Shown in pieces: positions 25,049-33,942 of a stretch of 64,000 nt of DNA. The DNA comes from Chloroflexi bacterium HGW-Chloroflexi-2. Lineage in GTDB: Bacteria; Chloroflexota; Anaerolineae; Anaerolineales; Anaerolineaceae. The position numbers and the translations under genes were made by a program. Where the stretch lies: NCBI GenBank assembly GCA_002840735.1, contig PHBY01000002.1, positions 124,001-188,000 on the forward strand, given 5' to 3'. The notes beneath the pieces were generated by a model. That model was not told the DNA's origin, ran no database searches, and saw only the letters and a list, made by a program, of their open reading frames with translations. The first letter of the stretch is position 1, and each line of letters begins with the position of its first letter.

Positions 25049-27208
25049 ATGACAATTGTTTCAACTCAAGAAATTAGATCCTCACATAAGTTATTGGCTG
25101 ATTATTCATACGACTTAAAAAAGGTTGTTAATGGATATTCCAACCGAACACTTTATATTGATCTGGGTAGGTTAAAAATTGAAAGTAAACCTGTATCTCA
25201 AAAAATGAAAGATACATTTACTGGGGGAAAGGGTTTTTGTCTGTGGTTATTATGGAATGGAACAAAACCTTCAACTCAATGGGATGATCCAGAAAATGAA
25301 CTGGTTTTTTCGTCAGGACCTATTGGTGGTATCACCATGTATCCCGGCAGTGGAAAAGTTACTGTCACAACGATATCCCCGTTGACTCATTCTGTGATTG
25401 ACAGCAATGGCGGTGGTTATTTTGGTCCTTATCTTAAATTTGCTGGTTGGGATGCCTTGGAGATACAGGGAAAAGCAGATCAGGAAGTAATCATTTTTAT
25501 CGATGGTGATAGTGGTCGGGTAACGATCGAAGCTGCTCCTTTAGATCCTATTGACACCCATCTTGTCAACACCATGTTAACAAACTTGTATGCGAAAGAT
25601 GAAAAAGATAAAAGAAATATTTCAGTTATCTCAGCTAGTCAGGCAGCAGAATATATCCCGATTTGTGGTTTGAATATCAGTTATTATGATCCCAAAAGAG
25701 ATGAAGTGCGTTTTAAACAAGCAGCCCGAGGGGGAGGCGGTACAGTATTGAGAAATAAACATATTAAAGCAATTGTAGTTCGTTACAGTGGATTATCAGC
25801 CAACAGTAACGGGGTTGCAAACATGGAATTGTTGCGCAAAGCCGGAGCGAGAATAAACAAAGAGATTACAACTTTTGATGCGTCTCAAAATGATATGCGT
25901 CATACGGGTACTCCTTATTTGGTGGATATCATGAATCGGTTTGATTTGTTACCTACTTATAATTTTAAGTATGGCTCTCACGCAGATTCCTATAAGATTG
26001 CCGGTGATTTCTGGAAGAAAAGGTTCGACCATAGCGGACCAGATGGATGCTGGTATGGTTGCACAATGTCATGCGCACACGGGGTAGCTCATTACCACCT
26101 GAGGACGGGACCCTATAAAGGAGACGCCGTTTTTGTTGATGGTCCAGAATACGAAACTCTTGGCGGGTTAGGATCAAATATAGGTGTTTTTGAGCCAGAG
26201 GATGTATTGGAGTTGAATTTTTATGCTGATACATATGGGATCGATACGATTTCTTTAGGAAATTCAATTGCATTCGCGATGGAATGTTACGAGTTAGGAA
26301 TCCTTGATAAAGAAAAAACCGGTGGATTGGAGTTGATTTGGGGGAATTCTGATGCAGCGCTTACCCTGGTACATCAAATGGCAAAAGGAGAAGGATTTGG
26401 TGTAACAGTTGGTCAGGGTGTACGAGCTATGAAGAAAATATTCGCTGAGAAGTTTGGAGCAGATCCAAAGATTATGCAGGATATTGGAATGGAAATTAAG
26501 GGCATGGAGATCTCTGAATACATCTCAAAAGAATCAATTGCCCAACAAGGTGGATTTGCTTTAGCATCCAAAGGCGCACAACACGATGAAGCCTGGTTAA
26601 TTTTCATGGAAATGGTGCATAAACAACTTCCAACTTTTGAGGATAAAGCAGAAGCGTTACATTATTTCCCGATGTGGAGAACATGGTTCAGTCTGCACGG
26701 TTTATGTAAATTACCATGGAATGACATCATTCCGGAAAGCAATAAAACAGCATCTGAACCTGCTAAAGTGCCAGAACATGTGGAGAATTACACCTGGTTA
26801 TTTGAAGGCGTTATTGGTGAAAAGATTACACCTGATGAGATTATTGAACAATCTGAAAAAGTTTATAACTTTCAACGATTATTTAATCTGCGTTTAGGTT
26901 TTGGAACCAGAGAACATGATTATCCACCATATCGGGCAATGGGTCCAGTAACAATCGATGAATATGAATCGAGAATTGATCGGTATGATGTTGAATTAAG
27001 TGGTATTGGCAAAAATGTCGATCAATTTTCCACACAGGAGAAACTAGTAGCTTTAAGACAATATCGGGAAGGTCGTTATGAGCAGTTGGTTGATGCTGTT
27101 TACAAACGACGTGGATGGAACAAAAATGGTATTCCAACACGCGAAACTGTCAATAGACTTGGGATTGATTATCCTGAAATATTGAATCTCATTGAAAAAA
27201 ATATATAA
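25049..27208 (+). CDS. aor: Aldehyde:ferredoxin oxidoreductase (tungsten enzyme)
   Basis: This 719-aa AOR-family enzyme oxidises aldehydes to acids with ferredoxin as acceptor, via a bis-tungstopterin and a [4Fe-4S] cluster. The N-terminal domain begins VNGYSNRTLYIDLGRL and contains GGKGFCLWLLW. The cluster ligands are DGCWYGCTMSCAHG (Cys-x3-Cys-x3-Cys) and a fourth Cys in LHGLCKLPW. At about 720 residues it is longer than the classic archaeal AOR (about 605), with an extended C-terminal region. The start at 25049 is set by AGGAGG at 25038-25043. It is monocistronic with a good terminator; no ferredoxin or pterin-synthesis gene is adjacent. The natural aldehyde cannot be inferred. Confidence 0.92.
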   Translation: MTIVSTQEIRSSHKLLADYSYDLKKVVNGYSNRTLYIDLGRLKIESKPVSQKMKDTFTGGKGFCLWLLWNGTKPSTQWDDPENELVFSSGPIGGITMYPGSGKVTVTTISPLTHSVIDSNGGGYFGPYLKFAGWDALEIQGKADQEVIIFIDGDSGRVTIEAAPLDPIDTHLVNTMLTNLYAKDEKDKRNISVISASQAAEYIPICGLNISYYDPKRDEVRFKQAARGGGGTVLRNKHIKAIVVRYSGLSANSNGVANMELLRKAGARINKEITTFDASQNDMRHTGTPYLVDIMNRFDLLPTYNFKYGSHADSYKIAGDFWKKRFDHSGPDGCWYGCTMSCAHGVAHYHLRTGPYKGDAVFVDGPEYETLGGLGSNIGVFEPEDVLELNFYADTYGIDTISLGNSIAFAMECYELGILDKEKTGGLELIWGNSDAALTLVHQMAKGEGFGVTVGQGVRAMKKIFAEKFGADPKIMQDIGMEIKGMEISEYISKESIAQQGGFALASKGAQHDEAWLIFMEMVHKQLPTFEDKAEALHYFPMWRTWFSLHGLCKLPWNDIIPESNKTASEPAKVPEHVENYTWLFEGVIGEKITPDEIIEQSEKVYNFQRLFNLRLGFGTREHDYPPYRAMGPVTIDEYESRIDRYDVELSGIGKNVDQFSTQEKLVALRQYREGRYEQLVDAVYKRRGWNKNGIPTRETVNRLGIDYPEILNLIEKNI

Positions 27209-27217
27209 ACATTCCAA

Positions 27218-27251
27218 TCGAAGCCTGAGACTTTCCAGGCTTCGAATTTTT
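27218..27251 (+). terminator. Intrinsic terminator after aor
   Basis: TCGAAGCCTG and CAGGCTTCGA form a perfect 10-bp stem with an 8-nt loop, followed by ATTTTT. Confidence 0.88.
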
Positions 27252-27353
27252 AATCAATAATTTTATGTTGTTTCGAAACATCAAGAGATCAAATAGAATT
27301 GATACTGGACAGAAAGAACTAAATCGAATAAACTCAAAAAATGGAATAGGAAA

Positions 27354-27530
27354 GCGCATGACTTTGCACTCTGCAAAGTGACGAGGATGAAGGTTCCCCA
27401 ATGCAAATTGGGGTTAACTGAGCCGGGAAAGTTACGGTTCAGGAAAATCGAAAGGTCAGCGGAAGCCTTCCAGGTGAAAACACCTGTGCCTATTCAGAAG
27501 ATAAGTTATGAACCATTTTCCTGAAAAAGC
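27354..27530 (+). ncRNA. glmS ribozyme (glucosamine-6-phosphate riboswitch)
   Basis: The roughly 180-nt leader of glmS matches the self-cleaving glmS ribozyme. The cleavage site A-GCGC is at 27353/27354. The invariant TTGCACTC is at 27364-27371 in a shortened P2, and GACGAGG follows at 27380-27386. The P3 hairpin TCCCCAAT...ATTGGGG, GAGCCGGGAAAGTTACGGTTC and GGAAGCCTTCC follow as in the family. Glucosamine-6-phosphate serves as the cofactor for cleavage, which destabilises the glmS mRNA and gives product feedback. The 3' border is approximate. The glmS ribosome site GGAGG follows at about 27531. Confidence 0.92.
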
Positions 27531-27542
27531 GGAGGTCTTTTT

Positions 27543-29384
27543 ATGTGTGGAATAGTTGGATACATTGGCAGTCAAAATGCTACCCCCATTATCTTAAATG
27601 GATTAAAAAAATTAGAATATCGCGGGTATGATTCTGCAGGGATTGCTGTATTACAGGGTGGAAAAATTGAAATTCGCAGAGATGCTGGAAAATTGAATAA
27701 ATTAAATGCGATGGTTTCATTACAACCTCTGGAAGGTCAATTAGGTATTGGGCATACCCGCTGGGCAACTCATGGGATGCCAACAGCTGAGAATGCCCAT
27801 CCTCATATTGGCAGTACCGGCGAGGTTGTTGTTGTGCACAATGGCATTGTAGAAAATTTCATGGAATTAAAAGAGGAGTTAATTGCTGAAGGTGTGAAAT
27901 TTAATTCGGAAACGGATACCGAAACAATTGTCCATTTAATTGAAATGTATATGGGAACCGGCGATGATTTTGAGAAAGCTACGACAAATGCCTTGAAAAG
28001 GTTAAAGGGGGCACATGGAATCGTAAGCTTCACTACAAGAGAACCAGATAAAATCATTGCTGCAAGAATTGGAAATGCTGGTGGTGTGGTAGTTGGCTTT
28101 GGTAAGGAGGGAAATTTTGTCGCTTCAGATATACCAGCCATTCTTGAACATACCCGAAAAATGATCTTCCTGGATTCGGAGCAAATGGTTATCATCAAAA
28201 AAGATTCAGTTCTCATTCAGGATTTTGATCGCAATCCTATTACACCTGAAATACACATGATCTCCTGGGATCCGGTTTCTGCAGAAAAAGGTGAGTATCG
28301 CCATTTTATGCAAAAAGAAATCCACGAGCAGGTGCGATCATTAACGGATACACTGGCTGGTAGAGTAGATTTTGATCATGGACGCATCCAAATTCCGCAA
28401 CTAAATCTGGATAAAGAATTAGCGAATAGAATTGAGAAAATCGTCATTACTGCCTGTGGAACAGCAGCCTATGCAGGTATGGTGGGAAAAATCTTGATTG
28501 AATATATCGCAAAAATTCCAGTTGAAGTGGAAATCGCCTCAGAATTTCGCTATAGAGATCCTTTGATCAACTCGAACACAGTTGTATTGGCTATCAGCCA
28601 ATCGGGAGAGACTGCAGATACATTAGCTGCGATGGAATTAGCCAGGAGAAAAGGTGCTATTCTCTGGTCTAATGTGAATGCAATTGGCTCTCAAGTGATG
28701 AGAATTTCTGACGGTTATATATCCATGCAAACTGGCCCTGAAATTGGTGTAGCTTCTACAAAGGCTTTTACCGCTCCATTGGCAGATTTATACATGCTTG
28801 CTGTCCTTTTGGCTGATTTAAGGGGTGTTATCAATCAAAACGAAAGAAAAAAATTGGTTTCTGATTTGAGATTGGTTCCAGCATTAGTCGGGAAAGTGCT
28901 TGAGCAAGATGAAGTAATCCGGAATATTGCCAAAGAATTCAAGTTTATTAAAAACTCATTGTATTTAGGGCGTGGCATCAATATGCCGATTGCTTTTGAA
29001 GGTGCGTTAAAGCTTAAGGAAATTTCGTATATCCACGCGGAAGGCTATCCTGCTGGCGAAATGAAACATGGACCCATCGCATTGGTGGATCGTGATATGC
29101 CTATCGTTGCAATTGCTCCAAAAGATCCCTGGTATGATAAGATGATAAGCCAGATTGAACAGGCAAAGGCTAGAGGTGGTAGCGTTATTGCGGTAGCAAC
29201 CGAAGGTGATGTGAAAGTAAAAGAACTGGCTGACCATGTATTCTGGATTCCTGAAACCCCATGGTTATTAAGTCCAATCGTTACAGTTGTACCTCTACAA
29301 TTATTTGCTTATCACATAGCATCTCTACGAGGTCTGGACGTAGATCAACCCAGAAATTTGGCAAAATCGGTAACTGTAGAGTAG
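27543..29384 (+). CDS. glmS: Glutamine--fructose-6-phosphate aminotransferase (isomerizing)
   Basis: GlmS makes glucosamine-6-phosphate from fructose-6-phosphate and glutamine, the entry to peptidoglycan and amino-sugar synthesis. The N-terminal glutaminase domain begins MCGIVGYIG with the catalytic cysteine exposed after Met removal. RGYDSAGIAV and HTRWATHG follow. Two SIS isomerase domains come next (LAISQSGETADTLAAME; YLGRGINMPIAFEGALKLKEISYIHAEG). The C terminus NLAKSVTVE is intact, and 613 aa is normal. Control by the ribozyme immediately upstream is expected. Confidence 0.97.
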   Translation: MCGIVGYIGSQNATPIILNGLKKLEYRGYDSAGIAVLQGGKIEIRRDAGKLNKLNAMVSLQPLEGQLGIGHTRWATHGMPTAENAHPHIGSTGEVVVVHNGIVENFMELKEELIAEGVKFNSETDTETIVHLIEMYMGTGDDFEKATTNALKRLKGAHGIVSFTTREPDKIIAARIGNAGGVVVGFGKEGNFVASDIPAILEHTRKMIFLDSEQMVIIKKDSVLIQDFDRNPITPEIHMISWDPVSAEKGEYRHFMQKEIHEQVRSLTDTLAGRVDFDHGRIQIPQLNLDKELANRIEKIVITACGTAAYAGMVGKILIEYIAKIPVEVEIASEFRYRDPLINSNTVVLAISQSGETADTLAAMELARRKGAILWSNVNAIGSQVMRISDGYISMQTGPEIGVASTKAFTAPLADLYMLAVLLADLRGVINQNERKKLVSDLRLVPALVGKVLEQDEVIRNIAKEFKFIKNSLYLGRGINMPIAFEGALKLKEISYIHAEGYPAGEMKHGPIALVDRDMPIVAIAPKDPWYDKMISQIEQAKARGGSVIAVATEGDVKVKELADHVFWIPETPWLLSPIVTVVPLQLFAYHIASLRGLDVDQPRNLAKSVTVE

Positions 29385-29409
29385 GAATTTGGTTAATTTT
29401 TGCGATTGA

Positions 29410-30000
29410 CTATTCTCTTGATATCCAGCGTTTTAACCCTTCAGGTTGTTGAAACCTCGTAATTTTTTCTAACAGATTTAAGGGTTCATCATCAATTATC
29501 AATAAAACTTTATGCTCGGCATAAATGAAATTTTCATTTAGGGCGTGTTCAACCATAGACATCAGCGGTTCAAAGTAATGGTTTACATTCAACAATCCGA
29601 TAGGTTTCTGATGTATCCCTATCTGTGCCCAGGTAAGCGTTTCAAATAACTCATCAAAAGTCCCAAATCCACCTGGCAACGCAATAAATGCATCAGCCAA
29701 CTCACTCATGCGAGCTTTCCTTTGATGAATATTTGGAAGTACAACTAGTTCAGTGAGATTAGCATGAATTAATTGAGGTTCGTTTAGAAGTTTGGGTACA
29801 ACGCCAATGACCTTTCCATTATTGTCCAAAACTCCGTTCGCCACAGCACCCATTAAACCTGTTTTACCAGCACCATAAACCAGTGTAATATTCTGATTGG
29901 CTAATATTTGACCTAAATAGTAAGCCGCATCGTAGTAATCTTTTTTTAAGCCATCAGCAGAACCACAATATACACAAATTGATTTTACAGTTTTTGTCAT
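29410..30000 (-). CDS. LOG-family protein (TIGR00730, cytokinin riboside 5'-monophosphate phosphoribohydrolase-like)
   Basis: This 196-aa Rossmann-fold protein is related to plant LOG enzymes and bacterial nucleotide 5'-monophosphate nucleosidases. KSICVYCGSADGLKKDYYDAA is the N-terminal signature. GAGKTGLMGAVANGVLD forms the nucleotide loop, and ALPGGFGTFDELFETLTW is the catalytic PGGxGTxxE motif. The ATG at 30000 follows GGGA; an upstream frame extension is not used. It stands alone, between glmS (convergent) and MITE copy B. In bacteria this family hydrolyses nucleoside monophosphates to base and ribose phosphate; hormone synthesis should not be assumed. Confidence 0.9.
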   Translation of the reverse strand: MTKTVKSICVYCGSADGLKKDYYDAAYYLGQILANQNITLVYGAGKTGLMGAVANGVLDNNGKVIGVVPKLLNEPQLIHANLTELVVLPNIHQRKARMSELADAFIALPGGFGTFDELFETLTWAQIGIHQKPIGLLNVNHYFEPLMSMVEHALNENFIYAEHKVLLIIDDEPLNLLEKITRFQQPEGLKRWISRE

Positions 30001-30069
30001 TATTTCCCTGCAGGTTGTTTGATTTATCAATTATTTTGATACTTGATTTTATCTTAAAGTGACTAATTG

Positions 30070-30177
30070 GTATCCTGTCAATAATTAGCGGTCAGGGTGT
30101 TTTTTGGCGTGCAAACGAACGCCAAAAAACACACACGCCAAAAAACACCCGCTTGCCCAGATTTATTGAGATGATAC
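30070..30177 (-). mobile_element. MITE-like element, copy B (108 bp)
   Basis: This is the second copy of the element at 1225, in opposite orientation. The terminal repeats are GTATCATCTCAATAA and GTATCCTGTCAATAA (13 of 15 identical). The conserved arms include CTCAATAAATCTGGGCAAGC and, on the other side, CACCCTGACCGCTAATTATT. It differs from copy A by an internal partial duplication of the palindrome, adding about 18 bp. Flanks are ACTAATTG (30062-30069) and AATAATTG (30178-30185), a 7-of-8 match expected of an aged 8-bp target duplication. It lies between the LOG gene and the 3' end of the regulator gene. Confidence 0.82.
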
Positions 30178-30194
30178 AATAATTGGTTGAAAAT

Positions 30195-30785
30195 TTATAA
30201 AATTGAAATTTGAAATTTACAATTATTGGTTCTATTTATGGCGAAAGTGTGGATAATCTTTATTTTTTTGTCGAGAATAATTTCAATGATGCGTCTATCT
30301 AAATCACAAATGATTGGATTGTTATGTATTATTTGACGATAAGGACAATTTGAAAAATAAACAACCGGTCCATTAAACTGGGTTTCCCACCGGGCACAAT
30401 AATTTTGTTGATTGAGACCAATTATCAGGGTATTAAATTTTGTTATGAAAGATTGTGAAAATTCTGGTGCTATTAACGAAGCGTAATATTTTGCGATTTT
30501 GGAAATATCGTCATCATTGATCGGAATTTCTGAAAATATTGCATTAATCAAAGTAACGAGATTATGAGAATAATACGAATTAGCAATTTTATACCGAGTT
30601 GCTGGTCTGCCTCTTATTCCAGCTTCTGGTGGAATAATGTTTATCGTACCGTAGGTTAATAACTTATTGATGTGATAGCGAATATCTGCTTTTGTAAGGT
30701 TTAAAGAAGTGGATAATTCTAAAACAGACATCGATTCGTGGTGTGATAGGGTCGCTAATATTTCTTCTTGAGTTGATTTATTCAT
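30195..30785 (-). CDS. Winged-helix transcriptional regulator, SufR-like with C-terminal cysteines
   Basis: This 196-aa regulator has a DNA-binding domain in the first 70 residues (EILATLSHHESMSVLELSTSL, then NLTKADIRYHINKLLTYGTI). GIRGRPATRYKI is the wing segment typical of the SufR/ArsR-like group. The C-terminal half has four cysteines: Cys-x16-Cys-x12-Cys-x28-Cys, with NCPYRQI resembling the NCPY motif of SufR, which binds an Fe-S cluster. The spacing is not identical to SufR, so cluster binding is inference. AGGA precedes the ATG. It diverges from nuoB across a perfect 12-bp-arm palindrome, so it likely regulates itself and the nuo operon in response to redox or Fe-S status. Confidence 0.78.
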   Translation of the reverse strand: MNKSTQEEILATLSHHESMSVLELSTSLNLTKADIRYHINKLLTYGTINIIPPEAGIRGRPATRYKIANSYYSHNLVTLINAIFSEIPINDDDISKIAKYYASLIAPEFSQSFITKFNTLIIGLNQQNYCARWETQFNGPVVYFSNCPYRQIIHNNPIICDLDRRIIEIILDKKIKIIHTFAINRTNNCKFQISIL

Positions 30786-30793
30786 TGGATTCC

Positions 30794-30823
30794 TAATTAA
30801 GCAAAAATATATTTGCTTAATTA
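30794..30823. promoter_or_regulatory. Perfect palindromic operator between regulator gene and nuo operon
   Basis: TAATTAAGCAAA (30794-30805) and TTTGCTTAATTA (30812-30823) are exact inverted repeats with a six-base spacer, right for a dimeric winged-helix protein. It starts nine bases before the regulator ATG, contains a minus-strand TATAAT (30820-30825), and ends five bases before the nuo -35 box. A single bound dimer could repress the regulator gene and affect nuoB. Confidence 0.8.
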
Positions 30824-30827
30824 TAAC

Positions 30828-30855
30828 TTGACCTTTTCAATTCATAGGATAAAAT
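30828..30855 (+). promoter_or_regulatory. Promoter of the nuoB-nuoCD-nuoI operon
   Basis: TTGACC (30828-30833) and TAAAAT (30850-30855) with 16-bp spacing match sigma-70 boxes. The start would be near 30862, thirty bases before nuoB. The -35 box is next to the palindrome at 30794-30823. Confidence 0.72.
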
Positions 30856-30891
30856 TGAGTTGTATCAAAAAAATATTATTCCAAAGAGGGT

Positions 30892-31557
30892 ATGATGCAG
30901 TCTGAAAAAATTAATAAACCGGATATAAATATTCCCCCCGAATTACAAAGCCAGGTAGCAATAACCACACTGGATAGAATTTATAACTGGAGTCGAGCTA
31001 ATTCATTATGGCCAATGATGTTTGGATTGGCTTGTTGCGCAATCGAAATGATCATCACCGCCGCCAGTCGATATGATTTTTCCCGCTTTGGCATGGAAGT
31101 TATGAGACCCAGTCCGAGACAGGCAGATGTAATGATCGTTTCTGGAACTGTGACGAAGAAAATGGTGCCACAAATTGTGCGGCTTTTCAATCAGATGGGC
31201 GAACCCAAATATGTTCTAGCCATGGGCGCCTGTGCTTCTGGTGGTGGGCCATTTAAGGAAGGTTATAACGTTGTTTCAGGGATCGATAAATTCTTACCTG
31301 TAGATGTTTATATTCCAGGTTGTCCTCCAACCCCTCAGGCCTTGTTACATGGGTTGATCATCTTACAAAAGAAAATTGAAAAAGAAAAATTAGCAGACGC
31401 AGAATGGTATAAAAAAGATTTTTATGAAGAAATACCTGTCCCCATATTAGGTCCAGATTTGTTAGATCCAAGAAAATATCACTTATTTAAAAAAGAAATT
31501 GATACAACGACTGAAGAATTGGTAATCGAATCAGACGCAAAAGGAGAAGAGGCTTAA
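30892..31557 (+). CDS. nuoB: NADH-quinone oxidoreductase subunit B
   Basis: NuoB carries cluster N2, the last Fe-S centre before quinone in complex I. The ligands are Cys48-Cys49 (LACCAIEM), Cys114 (MGACASGG) and Cys144 ([10 protein letters not shown]), the complete four-Cys set. [20 protein letters not shown] is typical of true complex I rather than hydrogenase small subunits. The 221-aa length includes a charged C-terminal tail of about 40 residues, longer than usual. ATG 30892 or 30895 both follow GAGGG. NuoCD begins one base after the stop. NuoA, which normally precedes NuoB, is missing. Confidence 0.93.
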   Translation: MMQSEKINKPDINIPPELQSQVAITTLDRIYNWSRANSLWPMMFGLACCAIEMIITAASRYDFSRFGMEVMRPSPRQADVMIVSGTVTKKMVPQIVRLFNQMGEPKYVLAMGACASGGGPFKEGYNVVSGIDKFLPVDVYIPGCPPTPQALLHGLIILQKKIEKEKLADAEWYKKDFYEEIPVPILGPDLLDPRKYHLFKKEIDTTTEELVIESDAKGEEA

Positions 31558-31558
31558 T

Positions 31559-33292
31559 ATGGAAGATCAGATATTTGTCTCAGATTTACCTTCATTAGAT
31601 ACTCTTTATCCAGGAAAGGTCACGCTGGATACCAGATCTGGATATAGCGGATTTATCGTCCCAAGAGAATTCCTGTTGGAAGTGTCTACGGAGATCCATG
31701 ACGTCTGGGGTTATGACATGTTGTCATCTATAACGGGAGTAGATTATTTTCCGGAAAAGATGGAAGTAGTTTACCATTTTTATCGTTCCCTGGGTGGTGG
31801 AGCGTTGGTATTAAAAGTTCAGGTACCAAGAGATGATGCTGTTGTTCCATCTATATTTTCAATTTACAATGGCGCAGAATTCCAGGAACGAGAAGCCTGG
31901 GATTTATTGGGGATTAAGTTTGATGGGCATCCGGATCTACGACGCATATTAATGTGGGAGGGATTTGAGGGTTTTCCTTTACGCAAGGACTGGAAAGAAG
32001 CTTATTACGAAGGGGATACCAAACCATTTTCATCCCGTTGGCCAGAAGGTGTCGCAGAGCATTCAGAAAATAAGAACATTTTTAATGACAATGTAAAATA
32101 TCCTGAAAATTTTGATCCTGATAAATGGATTGCATCCGGTGAAGAAGCTTTATATTTAGGTTTACAAAAATCTGAAAATGGCAAAGACATGGAAACAGAA
32201 TCCATTGTCATTAATTTGGGTCCGCAACATCCTTCTACTCATGGAGTTTTTCGTATGGCTGCATTGGTTGATGGGGAAGAAATCGTTGATTTGAAGCCTG
32301 CTTTTGGCTATTTACATCGAAATCATGAAAAGATTGGCGAAAGAAATACTTTCCTACAAAATATGCCATTTACGGACCGATTGGATTATATAAGTTCCAT
32401 GAGTAATAATTTTGGATATGCTCTGGCTGTGGAAAAATTAATGGGTGTGAAACCTCCTGAAAGAGCAGAATATATCCGGGTTATTATGGCGGAATTAACC
32501 CGCATAGAAAGTCATTTCATGTCAACTGGATTTTTATTAAACGATTTAGGCGCATTTTTTACTCCAGCACTGTACGCGCTTAAAGAAAGAGAATTAATCC
32601 TGGATGTGTTTGAAGCTGTTTCAGGATCAAGAATGATGTGTAATTACTTCCGATTCGGCGGTGTTGTTCGAGACTTACCGGCTGGTATCCAAGAAACAAT
32701 AAAGAATTTAGCGTTCGAACGTTTACCTGGCAAGGTTGATGAGTTAGATCAGTTACTAACTGAAAATGAAATTGTGCGTTCAAGATGTATGGGTATTGGC
32801 GTATTAACTGCTGAACAAGCCATTAACTTATCAGTGACAGGTCCAATTCTACGTGCCAGTGGTGTACCATATGATATTCGTAGAGCAGATCCTTATAGTA
32901 TCTATGACAGATTTGATTTTGATATTCCTGTTTTCTATCATGGGGATGTTTATGACCGATATCTGATCAGGATTGAAGAAATGCGGCAAAGCGTGCGCAT
33001 TATTCAACAAGCCATCACCCAAATTCCAGAAGGACCAGTTTTTGAGGGAAAGCCACAATATCAAGTAAGAGTTCCTGCTGGTGAAGCCTATGGCAGGGTG
33101 GAAGCACCCAAAGGTGAACTTGGTTTCTATGTAGTTTCAAATGGTCAGGCAAATCCCTGGAGATATCACGTCAGAGCACCATCATTTATTAATCTGACTT
33201 CGTTACGGCAAATGTGTTTAAAATACAAAGTTGCTGATGTAATAGCGATTCTTGGATCGATTGATATCGTTTTGGGCGAAGTTGACCGGTAG
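31559..33292 (+). CDS. nuoCD: NADH-quinone oxidoreductase fused subunits C and D
   Basis: A 577-aa fusion. Residues about 1-165 are the 30-kDa (NuoC) domain, ending with [22 protein letters not shown]. About 215-577 is the 49-kDa (NuoD) domain, starting [15 protein letters not shown] and ending [13 protein letters not shown]. NuoD forms the quinone pocket with NuoB. The hydrogenase-type CxxC pairs are absent, so it is complex I, not a group 4 hydrogenase. NuoC-NuoD fusions are known in several bacteria. It is tightly packed between nuoB (1 base) and nuoI (9 bases). An acidic linker of about 50 residues joins the two domains. Confidence 0.93.
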   Translation: MEDQIFVSDLPSLDTLYPGKVTLDTRSGYSGFIVPREFLLEVSTEIHDVWGYDMLSSITGVDYFPEKMEVVYHFYRSLGGGALVLKVQVPRDDAVVPSIFSIYNGAEFQEREAWDLLGIKFDGHPDLRRILMWEGFEGFPLRKDWKEAYYEGDTKPFSSRWPEGVAEHSENKNIFNDNVKYPENFDPDKWIASGEEALYLGLQKSENGKDMETESIVINLGPQHPSTHGVFRMAALVDGEEIVDLKPAFGYLHRNHEKIGERNTFLQNMPFTDRLDYISSMSNNFGYALAVEKLMGVKPPERAEYIRVIMAELTRIESHFMSTGFLLNDLGAFFTPALYALKERELILDVFEAVSGSRMMCNYFRFGGVVRDLPAGIQETIKNLAFERLPGKVDELDQLLTENEIVRSRCMGIGVLTAEQAINLSVTGPILRASGVPYDIRRADPYSIYDRFDFDIPVFYHGDVYDRYLIRIEEMRQSVRIIQQAITQIPEGPVFEGKPQYQVRVPAGEAYGRVEAPKGELGFYVVSNGQANPWRYHVRAPSFINLTSLRQMCLKYKVADVIAILGSIDIVLGEVDR

Positions 33293-33301
33293 GAGGAAAA
33301 A

Positions 33302-33916
33302 ATGGGAATAAATGGAATTGTCAAAGGTTTGGGGATCACATTGAAACATTTTTTGGAAACCTATTGGGTTGATATTAAATACAAAGGGAAAAGATACGGA
33401 ACCGAATCTGGAATTAATGATCGCCGGGCCTTTGATACGAAAGGAATTTTTACTGTTCAATATCCAGAAGAAAAATCTAAGGTTCCGGAAGCATTCCGTT
33501 ATATTCCATTTCTTGTGTATGATGAAGGCGAAACGGGTGAAAAAGAAATTCGATGTACTTCTTGTGGTATATGCGCAAAAGTGTGTCCGCCACAATGCAT
33601 CTGGATAACGAGATCGGTAAATCCTGAAACGGGAAAACCGGTTCCTAAGCCAGCAAAATTCTTTATTGATGTGGATATTTGTATGAATTGTGGTTTATGT
33701 GCTGAGTACTGTCCATTTGAAGCCATCCGCATGGATCATGATTACGAAATTGCTAATATTGACCGATTTGCTCATCACATTTATGATTTAGACAAATTAT
33801 TGAAACCTGCATCATACTATGCCGAAATTCGTCCAACTCAATTTAAAGAAGAAGATGATGCCAGGAAAGAAAAGGAAGCCAAAAAAGCGGCTGCAAGAGC
33901 TGCGAAAGAAACATAA
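33302..33916 (+). CDS. nuoI: NADH-quinone oxidoreductase subunit I (two 4Fe-4S)
   Basis: This 204-aa ferredoxin-like subunit passes electrons through two [4Fe-4S] clusters. The first set is Cys85, 88, 91 and 95 in RCTSCGICAKVCPPQC; the second is Cys127, 130, 133 and 137 in CMNCGLCAEYCPFEA. The N-terminal helix GIVKGLGITLKHFLE is typical of NuoI. A lysine- and alanine-rich tail of about 20 residues is added at the C terminus. GAGGAAAAA is upstream of the ATG. It ends the peripheral-arm genes here; no NuoH or other membrane subunits follow. Confidence 0.93.
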   Translation: MGINGIVKGLGITLKHFLETYWVDIKYKGKRYGTESGINDRRAFDTKGIFTVQYPEEKSKVPEAFRYIPFLVYDEGETGEKEIRCTSCGICAKVCPPQCIWITRSVNPETGKPVPKPAKFFIDVDICMNCGLCAEYCPFEAIRMDHDYEIANIDRFAHHIYDLDKLLKPASYYAEIRPTQFKEEDDARKEKEAKKAAARAAKET

Positions 33917-33942
33917 ATGGATCATGAAGGTAATTAAATATT

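Noticed and set aside
30892-33916. Group 4 (Ech/Mbh-type) hydrogenase instead of complex I
   Set aside because: The large-subunit part lacks the two Cys-x2-Cys nickel-binding motifs, and NuoB and NuoI match complex I signatures.
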